Source of the DNA: Rutpela maculata
Lineage: Eukaryota > Arthropoda > Insecta > Coleoptera > Cerambycidae
Length of the DNA: 64,000 nucleotides
Reading direction: 5' to 3'
Assembly (NCBI GenBank): GCA_936432065.2
Contig: OW386291.2
Span: forward strand, 108,565,823 to 108,629,822
Positions 24,670-35,051 of the stretch are shown here, in pieces. The position numbers were made by a program, and so were the translations under genes. Every line of letters starts with the position of its first letter. The stretch's first letter is position 1. The notes below the pieces were generated by a model. That model searched no databases, had not been told where the DNA came from, and was given only the letters and a program-made list of their open reading frames with translations.

Positions 24670-24677
24670 TATTTTAA

Positions 24678-25563
24678 TAATGTTATTCTTCTTTTGTGAA
24701 GTTACATATATATATTATATTAATTTTACTTACCGTTCAGTTCAGATGTCGATAAGTAAATTACTTAACGACTAGTTTGGCCTAGTAATCAGTAAACATA
24801 AGCTACCATCTTGGCAATAGATATTGTAAATAGACAAAAAAGATCTTTGAAACTGTGTACCTAGCTCTGTACTGGGAAACAGTATACAGATTACAATGTC
24901 CAGTGCAGCAACAATACACATTGAGCCTTTTAATAGCTTATTGAGAAGATAAGTTGGTTCCTGATGTATACTTGAAGCAATCGCATTTGTGAGTGACGTT
25001 GAGAGGCAAGGGGTGCAGGACGTAGAACCGGTTTTAACTATATTGTTCGCTCATTTACTTTTTATAATATTACACTTACAATATCCCCCAAAGCACTGCT
25101 ATGAATTAGTAACAAAACTTACTAAAATTATTTTCAAAAACACATTACCAAATAAAGAAATATAAAGTAAATGTCGAATTATATCTTCACCCCAACAGTA
25201 TATAAGTTCGACTAGGGTGTCTCTACTGCGGCCCTGGATTAAACAACACACTCAAAGGTATACTCCCACAAGCTACGTCAGATAGCCGCAATCGAATGGC
25301 ACTACCTTTTCTCTCACTTAATGTAGAAGTGGAGTAAAGACGGGAGTTCTAGTTGCTGCCTATTAGTTCCTCTCGCCCCTCATAACGGCTCACTATTAAG
25401 ATTACTTCAACTATAAGTTTATCTTAATGTTAAGTATGAAGAATGAAATAAGAAACTTTCGTGTAAGATGAGCGGACCTCATTCTGTAATTTTCACAGAT
25501 ATATGATCAAACTCTCAAGGTTAAAACTGTAATGAATGCAGAAATTTTGGAGTTTCTGTAGAC
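24678..25563. other. Intronic DNA without recognisable features
   Basis: AT-rich CAAP1 intron 1 sequence. No inverted repeats, tandem arrays or coding motifs noticed. Confidence 0.4.
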
Positions 25564-25567
25564 TTAA

Positions 25568-26410
25568 GAGGAGTCAACGCCAATCACAAAGTTTCATCGG
25601 TAGAGCTAAAGCTGAAGTGGGGCGAAGGGTAGGCAGTGTGGCTATTATAGGGCATCTGCACGTGACGTCACAGCTAACCTCAAAAATATGTGTTTCCTAA
25701 GATTAGGCATTCCAACAACCTGTCAAACTATTTTAGCAATATGGCGCGGAGGGCAAACATGGGGTTTATTTTAATTAACTCGCGGAAACGTAACCAAGGC
25801 AACAGAAAAACAAACTCTTTAACAAACATTTAATGAATGAAAACAAACGTTTGCCGGATGTTTGCCATCCACGCCATGTTTAAAGTCACGTGGTTTGGAT
25901 TGCTTAATTTAAGAGTATTACGCAGCTGTTATTAAAATTTCTGCCTGATTCCCGTATTTTCAACTAAAATCTAGTTCAGTGTAATGTTTATGAAGTTCTC
26001 AATACTTTGTCCTAATAAAATAGGACTCTTTTTGTAGGTTGGAAATCTAACCTGTAATTAGCAGTCTATTTTTATTAATCAACAATATTGAAACATTATT
26101 TACGTGAATCTTTAAATATTTGCTTGGAGCCAGTACGGCTCCAAGCTAAAAATGCGTGTACAAACATTAAAAATGAGAATAAACTTGAAAAACTTAAGAT
26201 TTAAGGTTATGTTGGACACATGATGCAGATGCCTTATTGTAGTGCTGTAGGTGGCATCATCTATTAAAAAGCACTGTATTAAAAATCTTAACTGGGAAAA
26301 AGCAGTTTTTAGTCAAACAGCTTGCATTATTAAACTGAAAAAAGATATTCTTGTAAGTAAATGAATACTACACTTCTATTGAAGAAAGTTTTTAGCTAAA
26401 ATTTGTTTAT
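25568..26410. mobile_element. Half copy of the TTAA foldback family
   Basis: It starts GAGGAGTCAACGCCAATCAC directly after TTAA (25564-25567). It follows the left arm of the element at 45084-53457 through 'tgcttggagccagtacggct', 'gaagaaagtttttagctaaa' and up to the palindrome centre near 26405, where homology stops. The second arm is missing. About 190 bp (near 25715-25910, starting ggcattccaaca) is inserted relative to the other copy. Confidence 0.75.
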
Positions 26411-26684
26411 TTCTTCACATTGGCTCATTGCCGCCTGCTCCCTTCTGATTTGATCGCCTTGCTCCCTATTAAGCATAGTCGGATTGGCCAGGCCCGCTGA
26501 CTCGCGATAGCAAGGGGCCCGTTCCGAAGAGTCTCTCTACAGACTCTACATTAAATTTACTTAGTTGTCCAAATAAAAATCCGTACGTGACATTTTAGAT
26601 TTAGCGCATGATGCAATTAGTGCATGAACTGGAAAGTAGCTCACTGAGTTAGCCCTGCTGCGCACCGAGATCTGGAATATTTTC

Positions 26685-26790
26685 GAATTTCCGTTCATAC
26701 GATTTGCTGTGCTCTATCAGCTGAGTCGCTTCGCTTGATAGGCGATGGCTCTGGAACTGGGAAGTACCTAGTGCGTTTGTGACATGACTA
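26685..26790 (-). repeat. tRNA-like SINE fragment
   Basis: The minus strand carries gaagcgactcagctgatagagc, close to a tRNA A box (TAGCTCAGCTGGTAGAGC). A weaker B-box-like ggaaattcgaaaat follows about 35 bp on. Only this head part is recognisable. Confidence 0.4.
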
Positions 26791-26799
26791 ATACCCTTG

Positions 26800-27918
26800 T
26801 ACATACAGTGCAGTTGAATTGATTTTTTTCGGCGACAGCGTTCCACCTGAAATTTTATTGTTGATTCTTATGTATTATAACATTGTGCGTCAAAAGCGAG
26901 GGGTAAACCGCTGGTACATTTTGGTGTACAAGACCCATGCATTGCAATGAATTGCAATGAACAGTTGGTGCATTTAAATGCCGACGGTGAATTTAAATGC
27001 ATTGTTAGTGAATTATGGAGCATTGCGATGCATTGCAATGCTTAGCAGTGCATTTCGATACATTTACGTGCATTTTTGTGCATTGTGGGAGAATTGTGCT
27101 GGATTTTATTACGATTTAGGAGGACGGTGTAAGCGCGTGAATCAGTTTCCCAGCAAGCAACAGGTGCATTGGTCAGGTTACAGTCTGATAGTGATAGTTT
27201 ACAATTGACAAGTTGTTAAATAAAATAAAAATGAAAGTAGATGTAGATTATATTGAATATTATATGGTTTCTTGTAAGAAATAACTATATTATTTACATT
27301 CAAGCAAAACTAATTCCTATTGGTTATTATTCTCAATAATTAAATTGTAGACAGATTATAAATTTGCATTTAATTAAATTGGGATTTGAAGAAAATTGGC
27401 GACACTTTTCTTTTTAATTTTTAATAACAATTTTAACGAGGATGTAAAATATAAGAATTAGGTGAAAAGTGAAAAGGGTGTTTACTTTAAAGAATTTTAT
27501 ATTACTTACTGGTAATAACAATTAAATTCTATAAATGTACATTAATTACACATGAATTGCAATTACAAAGTCAAATTTTTTAACTTCAGAATGACTGCGG
27601 ACAATGTCACTTTAAATAAAATCTGACAGGCAGCAAATTTAAAATTTTGGAAAGACTTTAAAAAAGGGAAATAACTTCACAACCGTAGAAAAAATAGTAT
27701 GTAACACACATGTGGCAAGCTTCATTGCAAAACTCGTACGATAGGAACACTCACTGAGCTCGTGTTCCTACTTTCATACATCGTTTTGCAATGAAGCCCT
27801 TGCCACACTCGTATTACAATCTACTATTTCGTAATCAGGAGGTTATAGTACATAAGATCAACAAAGATTTCAGGTGGAATGTTATCGCCAAAAAAATTAA
27901 ATTAAATCGATACTGTAC
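26800..27918. mobile_element. Inverted-repeat element, ~60-bp arms
   Basis: 26800-26860 (with ttcggcgacagcgttccacc) and 27861-27918 (ggtggaatgttatcgccaaa) are inverted copies covering 'gtacagtatcgatttaatt...aatttcaggtgga'. The interior is noncoding. It holds a patch of TGCATTGCAATG-like words at 26938-27085 and a separate hairpin at 27693-27829. Confidence 0.55.
27693..27829. repeat. Nested hairpin MITE, ~137 bp
   Basis: The left arm aatagta...gtggcaagcttcattgcaaaac pairs with the right arm gttttgcaatgaagcccttgcc...tactatt. A central perfect block (taggaacac / gtgttccta) flanks actgagct. The structure is palindromic throughout and noncoding. Confidence 0.65.
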
Positions 27919-28685
27919 TAATAATAGTCTAATACTAATAAATAATTAGAGTGTATAAGCCATAACCAAGTTTTTAAGTTTTCAATGTGAAAATGAGTGA
28001 TACGTATCAACAGAGCCCTGTGAAGAAAATCTCAGTGAAACTAGTGAGGCAGCTAAAAAAAGAAAAAAAAGCAATGGAATTATTATTTTGTTGATTTTGT
28101 CTTCTTGATATGAGTTTATTATTTTTTTTGTTTGTTGTTATAGTTTTGTTATATTGAAATCTTGTTTTGTTTTTTGTTCAAGTAAAGTTTGGATTTTACG
28201 TAATGTTAAAACGCAATAAAATATGTTGTTCTTGATTTTTGTTTCCCTTCAATACGTTAAAAGGACACCCTCCGTGGAATTCAGCGAGAGGCCCTAACAT
28301 AGCCAGTCCGACACTGCTCTTAAGTAATCTCTCAAAGTTAATGCCGACCAGTGTACAGTACCTCACTGTGGGAAAGAGACAAGATCAAGAAATTTAAGAA
28401 TATCTTTTATTTCTGCTTACTTAATTATTCAAGGAATCGCCAGAGCTTGAGTTTTATACACCAGGGATTGAGACATCTTTATGCATACGAAGGGATTTAA
28501 GTTTACTATAAGACTTTTTTATTAAATGAATTGTAAATCAAGCTATGCATCACTATAAATACCTAAGTTTTTGCATTCTTGTTTGGGTGATAACACAGGT
28601 GATAACTTTTGGTTAGACATTTAAGGCAATACTGAATATTAAATTGTTTTGTTTATCACTAATCATGAATTCATTATTGACTTAC

Positions 28686-28895
28686 TTTTATACAATCGGG
28701 TGCCATGCTTTTAATTTTCTTGGGTTTAATAATTTTTAAAACTTCTTTCATAAGTTTTACCCTATCATTAAGGTAATATGATAATTCATGCTCACTGCAC
28801 TCACTTTCGGAATCTGAGTTATTAATGAGTTTTATCAATTGTTTTTCTTTTTTTGAGTGGGTCTTTTTCTTTTTCTTACTTTTCGATGAACTCAT
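28686..28895 (-). CDS. CAAP1: CAAP1-like gene, exon 1 (start codon)
   Basis: ATG at 28895-28893 lies in a good context (TTTAAAAAATGAG). The exon encodes a Lys/Ser-rich start (MSSSKSKKKKKTHSKKEKQL), an acidic NNSDSESECSEHE, then the conserved LSYYLNDRVKLMKEVLKIIK and PKKIKSMAPDCIK, ending at donor AAA|GTAAGT. Human CAAP1 reads VSFYISDKKEMLQQCFCIIG and EKKLQKMLPDVLKN at the same point, so the fold-defining segment is shared. In people CAAP1 is reported to restrain caspase-10-linked apoptosis; whether an insect protein does this is unknown. The exon joins 17268-17472 in phase 0 across an 11.2-kb, transposon-filled intron. Total model about 539 residues. The promoter should lie at 28896-29030; no TATA box is evident. 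Confidence 0.85.
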
Positions 28896-29035
28896 TTTTT
28901 AAAAATCGTCTAGCAATTTAACCACAATACATCTGAAAAGAGATTTAGCTACTGATCTAAAATCAAAAACTTTGTATATCCAAAGTTTATATAAATAAAC
29001 TTCGGATAAAATTATTTATAAACTAAAAACTAACC

Positions 29036-29290
29036 TCACTCTGTCTCGGGCTCACCACAGAAGAAGAAGCAATCAGAATAGAAAGTCGGAAAAAATCCTT
29101 TGATTTTTTCTAGTGAACGTCCGCCATATTGTCGTTCGGGGAGTTCAGGACAGTACTCAATATATTTTATCCCTTTTAGGATCCCTGCGAGAACAAAGTC
29201 AGAAAACCTGTGAAACATTAGATTAAGACAAAGAATTATTTTTTAGTTTTTCAATATTTTTGAAATTGTGTCACTTTGTGCGCTGAACTT
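29036..29290 (-). repeat. Dispersed module with splice-acceptor-like and coding-like sequence
   Basis: The minus strand reads 'tttgtcttaatctaatgtttcacag' then a 56-codon open stretch (FSDFVLAGILKGIKYIEYCP, ELPERQYGGRSLEKIKGFFP, TFYSDCFFFCG). A diverged copy lies on the plus strand at 36435-36660, including the sequence before the acceptor, but with stops in the coding-like part. The frame does not join in phase to the nearest upstream ATG (29476, MSRTDSDCIACDK then a GTATTT donor). It is either a small gene whose copy decayed or part of an unknown repeat. Confidence 0.45.
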
Positions 29291-30642
29291 ATTTCCTATT
29301 ACAGAAAACATTATATAGATAGTCAATGTACAAAATTAAGAAATATAACCAAATGAAACAAACGACGGTAGAAGCTGAGTATAAAATAAAGTTGAGAATT
29401 TTTATTAGTTTAAAATGGTTCTTATAATATTAAATACCTTATCACAGGCAATACAATCAGAGTCGGTTCTAGACATTTTTCAAGTGTAAGCGGACGACAT
29501 GATACAAAGAATCAAAGGTATGACATTGCGCATTTAGGTGGAGCCAAATCGACAGTTGCTTCGTCACGCGGTGATAATTTTCTACCCGCTTCCTTCGTAT
29601 AGTTGACGTTTGTATATTTTTAAAACTATATAATTTAATGCTTATTTTCTCTTTTACCTTAACTCATTAATAAGAAATGAATACGTGTTTTATTTGTGGA
29701 CCAAGCCAATATTCTATACATACACAAAGCCTTTTAAGGGTGGCGGTGCCGTACTTAAGAAAATGATTTCGTAGTTCGGGAATTTCTCCTATATTCCTGA
29801 ACCGATTGAAAAATTTTTTTGATGGGCTTCTAGAGGAAACTTGATAAAATGGTACCAGACTATTGAAATCAACAAAAAAAAAAATGTTTTTGATTTTCGC
29901 ACGAGAAATTTTTTTTTTCCTTTTTTAGTTTTCAATAGCTCAGTGCCATTCTATAAAGTTGTCTGTAAAAGTCCATTAAAAAATTTTTTGAATCGGTTCA
30001 GGCCCACACAGCACAGAATATTTTCAGAATATTCTCATTAAATGACAATATTCTGTAAACAGAATATTTACCTGAAATATTCCTAGAACCTCCATAAATA
30101 TTTTTATCTAGTTTGGAATATTCATGAAACATTTTTGATCAAATATTTCTGTAATATTTTAAAAGAACGTTCGTGATACGTTCCACAAAGAAATATTGTA
30201 CTGCAAAATTTTGATGCGATACCTATATAACAGTAGTTATTATTTTTAACTATTATTATAATTATTTTGGTATACTAAATACAAATATTTATTTAAGTAC
30301 CTACCTATTTGTTTTTCAGAAATAATGATATCTTAATTTATATGTCTTTTTTTGTAATAAAAAAACTTCTACGACTAAGAGGATCATGAACAACCACGAA
30401 AAGAATAATGACTAATACACTACTAATTATTATATCCAAAACAATTTATATTCGAAAGAGTTTGCAAAGATTCGACAGTTTAGTTGTGCAGGTATCGAGC
30501 TCTCATTAATAATAAAATTAGATTAAAATGTATTAAAAAGCAAAATCTAGCCGTTGCATGTTCTCCAACTCTATAAAGTCTTTAAATAGGAAATCTCAGA
30601 GAGGTTAATGGTCGAGTGAGTTAAGGCGTCATCTTGCAAGTC

Positions 30643-32129
30643 TTAACGCCAATTTCGATCGGGGGGCAAGAAATTCCAATCAAACGGTGCGATGCGGACA
30701 AATAAAAAACTGTTGTACACGATGGTGATCAGGCCGGCCATTACATACGCGGCGCCGGTGTGGTGCAGCATACCGTCCACGACAATGAGAAAACTTCGAG
30801 TTCTCGAACATAAATTTATGCGCCTCATCTCTGGTTCGGACACATGATACAAAGAATACAAGGTATGATATTGCGCATGTGGGCGGAGCCAAATCGACAG
30901 TTGTTTCGTCACGCGGTGATAATTTTCTATCCGCTTCCTTCGTAAAAGTGAGTTTGCCGACGTCTGTGGTAGTTGTTTTTTGGATTATTTTACTTATTTT
31001 AGTGTTCTTGCAATAACCTTTAGTTATAAAAATGCGTTGTGCATTGGCATCATGTAAAAGTGACAGTATGTTTAAAACGTATTTGCGCGGAGATAAAGCT
31101 CATTTTTAAAGAACGATGGTTACTAATAAGAACACTAAGAATCCCTATTTATTCAAAATTCCAATGAGTTCAGGCAAATCCATGATACAAATTCGTTGTA
31201 TCATGAGGAAAATCCTATATAATTTAAAATCCCGCTATCACCGCGTGACGTCTTGCGCCAACCGGACCGAATTTGGCGAACTGAAGATCATATACCTTCT
31301 ATTCTTTGTATCATGGTTCGGACAGATACACCTGCCTCAGAGATTTATATGATCGTTGCCACGACATAACCCACTAGCGGACTACGTCCTAGAAATTTCT
31401 CAAAAATTCTACGAATTCAAACTGGGCGATGGTCCCCTAACCCGCAATACAACCCGAATCAGACAGCATAATTCAATCCTTTTCGATATTCGACACCCTC
31501 TACCATACCGGGCGTTGCCTATCTTCTCTAGCCACACTTTCCTATACGACAACTTCTTATTTCCCCACTTTTATAACCTTTACTAAAACCTATGATCAAC
31601 TTTCTCCATTCCCTTTATATATGTTCTATTTGTTTTTATCCTTTTCGTTATTTTGTACTTTTTGTTTCTAAATTCTATCTTGATCAATAAATTTTCATAA
31701 CCAAAATATTTCGTACCATATCTTTTAAATTTCCACGAAATTTTCTTGGCGGCAGGAAGACCACCATCAGGGTGGAATTGCTTCGAACGGGTTTTTTCGT
31801 TGAGTTCTGTTTTCCCGTGCCAGCAACCAAAATTAAATAAGTACTTCGACTAGTGAGTGACAGTTTTATAGTGTTTTTCTTTTAATTAGTTTTAGGTCGT
31901 TGTGGACACAGTTTTAATGTCTAATTTAGTTTTTAAGTATACCTGCGGTAGACAGGAGCACTAAACCTACATATCATCTGTCGTTATGCCAAACCGGACC
32001 TGCTCCGTCCAGCCCTACAGTCACCACGACGCTGTGCGACGTAGTTGTCTGGCTAGCTCCGGACCAGGTTCCGGCTAGGCGCATACATGTATAAAAACTA
32101 TTAATAAATTGTTATTGATTGATTGATTG
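30643..32129 (+). pseudogene. 5'-truncated Jockey-like LINE with (GATT)n tail
   Basis: Translation gives the RT thumb region TNKKLLYTMVIRPAITYAAP and VWCSIPSTTMRKLRVLEHKF, interrupted at 30842 by a small P-like element, then continues RYTCLRDLYDRCHDITH. After a shift it gives PLADYVLEISQKFYEF and RHPLPYRALPIFSS near the C terminus (stop about 31586). About 540 bp of 3' untranslated sequence ends in a (GATT)n tail. TCTTGCAAGTC (30632-30642) and TCTTGAAAGTC (32130-32140) flank it as an 11-bp target duplication with one change. Confidence 0.8.
30843..31315 (+). mobile_element. Small P-like element inserted in the LINE
   Basis: Ends CATGATACAAAGAATA (30843) and its inverted copy TATTCTTTGTATCATG (ending 31315). 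GTTCGGACA lies directly outside both ends (30834-30842 and 31316-31324). The first ~105 bp match the left end of the element at 29498, and the last ~85 bp match its right end. At 31032 ATG opens MRCALASCKSDSMFKTYLRG then DKAHF stop, a truncated THAP-like N-terminus (Cys-x4-Cys). Eight of the nine flanking bases (GTTCGGAC) resemble the P-element target preference GTCCGGAC. Confidence 0.85.
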
Positions 32130-32799
32130 TCTTGAAAGTCATGAGGTTGGCGGTTCGACCCCTGCTCATTCTGGTTTTTTGTTTGTTAAAATAATTGCGA
32201 AAAAAATTTTAGGTGTTTTTTTTTATGGTAATAATTGCTTATAAAACCGATGTACGAACGTACAATTTTAGGTCTGTTTTAAATATTCTATTTATGTTTT
32301 AGATGACGATATTATACCTTTACCGTTTTTTCTCCAACACGTTTCCCAGGTTTGTATAAGTACCTCAACTTAAAACTTTAATTCTTAAAATAGTTGACTC
32401 CTGACCCCCCCCCCCACCACTCATCAAATTTGAGATGAGGAAAATTTTTTTTTCGAATTTCTCCCACTCTGCTCTTCAATTTCGAGATCTGGGGAAAACA
32501 TTTTTTTTAACGAACCGCCACTGAATTAATGTAATAATTACATTGTTCAACAACTACTCGTACTTCTAAGGTGACAGTGGTTTAATTAAATTAAATAAGT
32601 TCTTCTTAATGTTTATAAATAAATAAAAATACTAGTAACTCGAAAAATTCAGGTTTGGGAGCACATAAAAAAATAGAAAAAAAAGAGAACCTGAAAAATT
32701 TTCATATATTTTAAATAAGGCTAGAATAGAAATTCAATATCACATAATAAAGACTTCATACATATCACCATAAATACTGCTTTTAGCATACGAAATAAC

Positions 32800-32880
32800 G
32801 GTCTCTAAGACAGCTCAGTTGGTAGAAGTCAGTACTGTAATACGAACAACGGAGACATTCAGGTTCGACCTCTACCGACC
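32800..32880 (+). repeat. tRNA-like SINE head or tRNA pseudogene
   Basis: An A-box-like taagacagctcagttggtag (32806-32825) and a B box ggttcgacctc (32862-32872) lie 38 bp apart. The first four bases GGTC can pair with the final GACC. The cloverleaf is otherwise poor, so it is not a working tRNA gene. Confidence 0.55.
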
Positions 32881-33488
32881 GCAATTGGTAAAGGTAAGTT
32901 AAAATGAATTTAATAACTTAATAAACTTTATAATTTGCAGGTAACCCTTGTGAGAAAAAATTGGAGTGATGGTAAACAATATTATAGATATGTTAATGTA
33001 AATAAAATATACGGATGGCCAACAAACAATTTCATAGGGCAATACTTATTTATGCATTAATTACTTCATTTTTACCAAGTTGATTACTAACTAGTCACGT
33101 CATTTTCACGTGCCTTTGCTACCTGGGAAAACATACCTGAGATATTCTAGGAACATTTAAAAGACTCCACTTTGTAATGTGCATGGTACATTCTATGGTA
33201 ATGATTTTCATGTTGTGAGAACATTCTCAGAATATTAAAACCTTTCCGAGCAAACATTCTGTGCACATTCTTAGAATATTTCTGTGCTGTGTGGGGGATG
33301 TAGGAGAAATTCTCGAATTACGTTCACCGAATCACCCACCTTAAAATGTATTTATGCGGAGATAAAGTTCATTTATAAAGAACGATGCTAAAATCCCCAA
33401 ATCACCGCGTGATGTCATTGCGCCAAACTGGACCGAATTTGGCGAAAGGGCTATCATACCTTGTATTCTTTGTATCATGAGCGGACGA

Positions 33489-33920
33489 TACTTTGGCGCC
33501 CTCCATCTCAATGACAATTGCAATTTTCTTCAATATCCATAATTTCCCCAAGTCTATTTTAGTGGGGAAAGTGTTCGTTCAGTGTTTGGCGCCTTCTGCG
33601 ACTGCGTAGTTCGCAGGATTCAAGATCCGGCCCTGAATCTGACCTCTATTAAACTGGACTGCCAATACTAACGTGTTGTGCATAGAAATAATAAGACACA
33701 AAGGAGCTCATGAAATAGCTATTGCGCATGCTCAAACTCATCTAAACTATCAAATATAATCGTTTCTAGCATAGGCGTAGTGATAACTAATTATTCTGTG
33801 TTCAATCAAGTGGTGTAAGTTGGTTACTCGTTTTCTTTCTTGTATAGGTATGCATTTAGCTCACATAAACCTAAAAATAATTTTTTTCATTTATTTTCAC
33901 TGATTTTATTTTTCGTAAAA
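33489..33920. other. Flank of the P-like nest, nothing recognised
   Basis: The sequence continues the target-site flank of the P-like insertion. No gene, array or inverted repeat noticed. Confidence 0.35.
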
Positions 33921-33966
33921 AAGTTGGGAGTTACCTATCATTTAGACTATAGGTAACTCCCAACTT
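33921..33966. repeat. Perfect 18-bp stem, 10-nt loop
   Basis: aagttgggagttacctat (33921-33938) and its exact complement (33949-33966) enclose catttagact. A minimal foldback with no neighbouring gene. Confidence 0.8.
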
Positions 33967-34478
33967 CGAAACCCAATAGTGACGCCCATGCTTGACTGTA
34001 CACAGTTTGTCGGTAATACGCATGTGCGTAGGGAACTTACACAGTTTCAATTTGTTGCAGAAATTCAACTATTGCTTTGTTGTTTATCCAGTTTATATCG
34101 AGATCAGTGTTTTAGATGCGTACATAAAATCGGTTATTTTCGGGTATTTCAGGCGTTAGTAGTGGGTATTTTGTCCTTCATAAGCACTGGTAGTAGTGGC
34201 ACAGTATAGAGAAGACCAGTAGTTTCACTCGCAGCGGTCCCTTTGATATTTGTTGTACTCGATTTTATTTTTTTTAATCCATTGCGCATCTACTGTTTGT
34301 ATCCCAGGCGCATTTCGTCGCATAGATTAAAGAATATTATATGTTATAGATAGGCAACTCTCAAGGATTTTTTGAACAGCAAAACTTACGTCGAGAGTGG
34401 CGCTGTATTCCCGCCTTTTTTATATAGGCGGGATTGTCATAGGCGGGAAATTTAAATGATTTTCAAACAAATTGCTTA

Positions 34479-34619
34479 GGCCATCATTAGACTACAAAAG
34501 TACTTTAACAAAGATTTTTATAAAAGATATTTTATGAGATGAAATATCTATCAAATTACTCATAAAATATCTTTTATAAAAGATCTTTGTCAAAGAACTT
34601 TTATAGTCTAACAGTGGCC
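34479..34619. mobile_element. Tourist-like hairpin MITE, 141 bp
   Basis: The ends GGCCATCATTAGACTACAAA and the complement of GGCCACTGTTAGACTATAAA form a long hairpin with a ~20-bp loop (34543-34557 region). TTA flanks both sides (34476-34478 and 34620-34622). A 3-bp TTA duplication with GGCC ends fits the PIF/Harbinger MITE class. Confidence 0.75.
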
Positions 34620-34836
34620 TTAAAATTAAATAAGTCATTTCAAAACTAGAAATTGATCATTTATTAATTTAACGGAAAATCATTACAATAAATACAATAA
34701 TATTTAAAAATACATTTAAAAAGTAACTAACGTAAGTAAAATTATTACAAAAGTATTAAGATGTTGAAACTGCCTTGAAATAAGTAAAATGTTAAAGTAA
34801 CTAATGTACCAAAATACCTGTAATACAATTAAATAA

Positions 34837-35051
34837 TAGCGGGTTTATACGTGCATGGATTTAGTGGCGCCAGTAGATATTGGCACGCCAGTAAAAAAAT
34901 ATTGCGCATATAAACAGTTACTGGCGAGCATGCATCAATGCATGCAAGGTAAAAGCTTGCTCGCCAGTAACTGTTTATATGTGTAATATTCTTTTACTAG
35001 CGTGCCAATATCTACTGGCGCCACTAAATTCATGCACGTATAAACCCGCTA
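34837..35051. mobile_element. Near-perfect hairpin MITE, 215 bp, TAA-flanked
   Basis: It starts TAGCGGGTTTATACGTGCAT and ends with the complement. The arms of about 95 bp pair almost perfectly, including 'gtggcgccagtagatattgg' and 'acagttactggcgagca'. TAA lies outside both ends (34834-34836 and 35052-35054). Confidence 0.8.

Larger units (their letters stand above)
30605..32175 (+). repeat. tRNA-like sequence split by a LINE insertion
   Basis: An A-box-like half (tggtcgagtgagttaaggcg, 30608-30629) and a B-box half (gttggcggttcgacccctgc, 32146-32165) read as one tRNA-like unit once the LINE at 30643-32129 and one copy of its target duplication are removed. The order A box, about 20 bp, B box fits a tRNA-derived SINE head. 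Confidence 0.55.
30003..33295. mobile_element. Inverted-repeat element with CCCACACAGCACAGAA ends
   Basis: The left end CCCACACAGCACAGAATATT (30003) and right end ATATTTCTGTGCTGTGTGGG (33295) are inverted copies. The subterminal regions are full of 'gaatattct / agaatattc' words (30010-30110 and 33125-33285). It interrupts the arm of the palindrome at 29738-33340 after ttcagg. The target duplication is unclear, at most GG. The interior holds tRNA-like sequence and a LINE. Confidence 0.65.
29738..33340. mobile_element. TTAA-flanked palindromic MITE inside the P-like element
   Basis: It starts GGGTGGCGGTGCC after TTAA (29734-29737) and ends TCACCCACC before TTAA (33341-33344). Subtracting the inner insertion leaves about 310 bp that folds back on itself: 'cgggaatttctcctatattcctgaaccgat' theme at 29779-29815 against 'atcggttcagg' (29992-30002) continuing as 'gatgtaggagaaattctcga' (33297-33316). 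Confidence 0.7.
29498..33479 (+). mobile_element. P-like element with THAP-type N-terminus, disrupted by nested insertions
   Basis: The ends CATGATACAAAGAAT (29498) and ATTCTTTGTATCATG (ending 33479) are inverted copies; subterminal 'aaggtatga' also matches. AGCGGACGA lies directly outside both ends (29489-29497 and 33480-33488). P elements also begin CATGAT and duplicate 8 bp. At 29677 a start codon opens MNTCFICGPSQYSIHTQSL, with the Cys spacing of a THAP zinc finger. The frame is broken at TTTAA by the insertion at 29738-33340, after which P-like sequence resumes (atgcggagataaag at 33353). Left without insertions it would be about 375 bp, so it is a short non-autonomous derivative. Confidence 0.75.

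Noticed and set aside
27993..28094. 33-codon plus-strand frame (MSDTYQQSPVKKISVKLVRQ) with AATAAA about 115 bp later
   Set aside because: Too short, no family, no splice donor, and inside the CAAP1 intron on the other strand.
29438..29476. Possible first exon MSRTDSDCIACDK with donor GTATTT
   Set aside because: It does not join in phase to the exon-like frame at 29207; the phase-0 join gives an immediate TGA.
30605..30642. A second target duplication or promoter at the LINE's left edge
   Set aside because: It is better explained as the A-box half of a split tRNA-like unit.
32800..32880. Functional tRNA gene
   Set aside because: A and B boxes are present, but the acceptor and anticodon stems do not pair properly; it is more like a SINE or tRNA relic.
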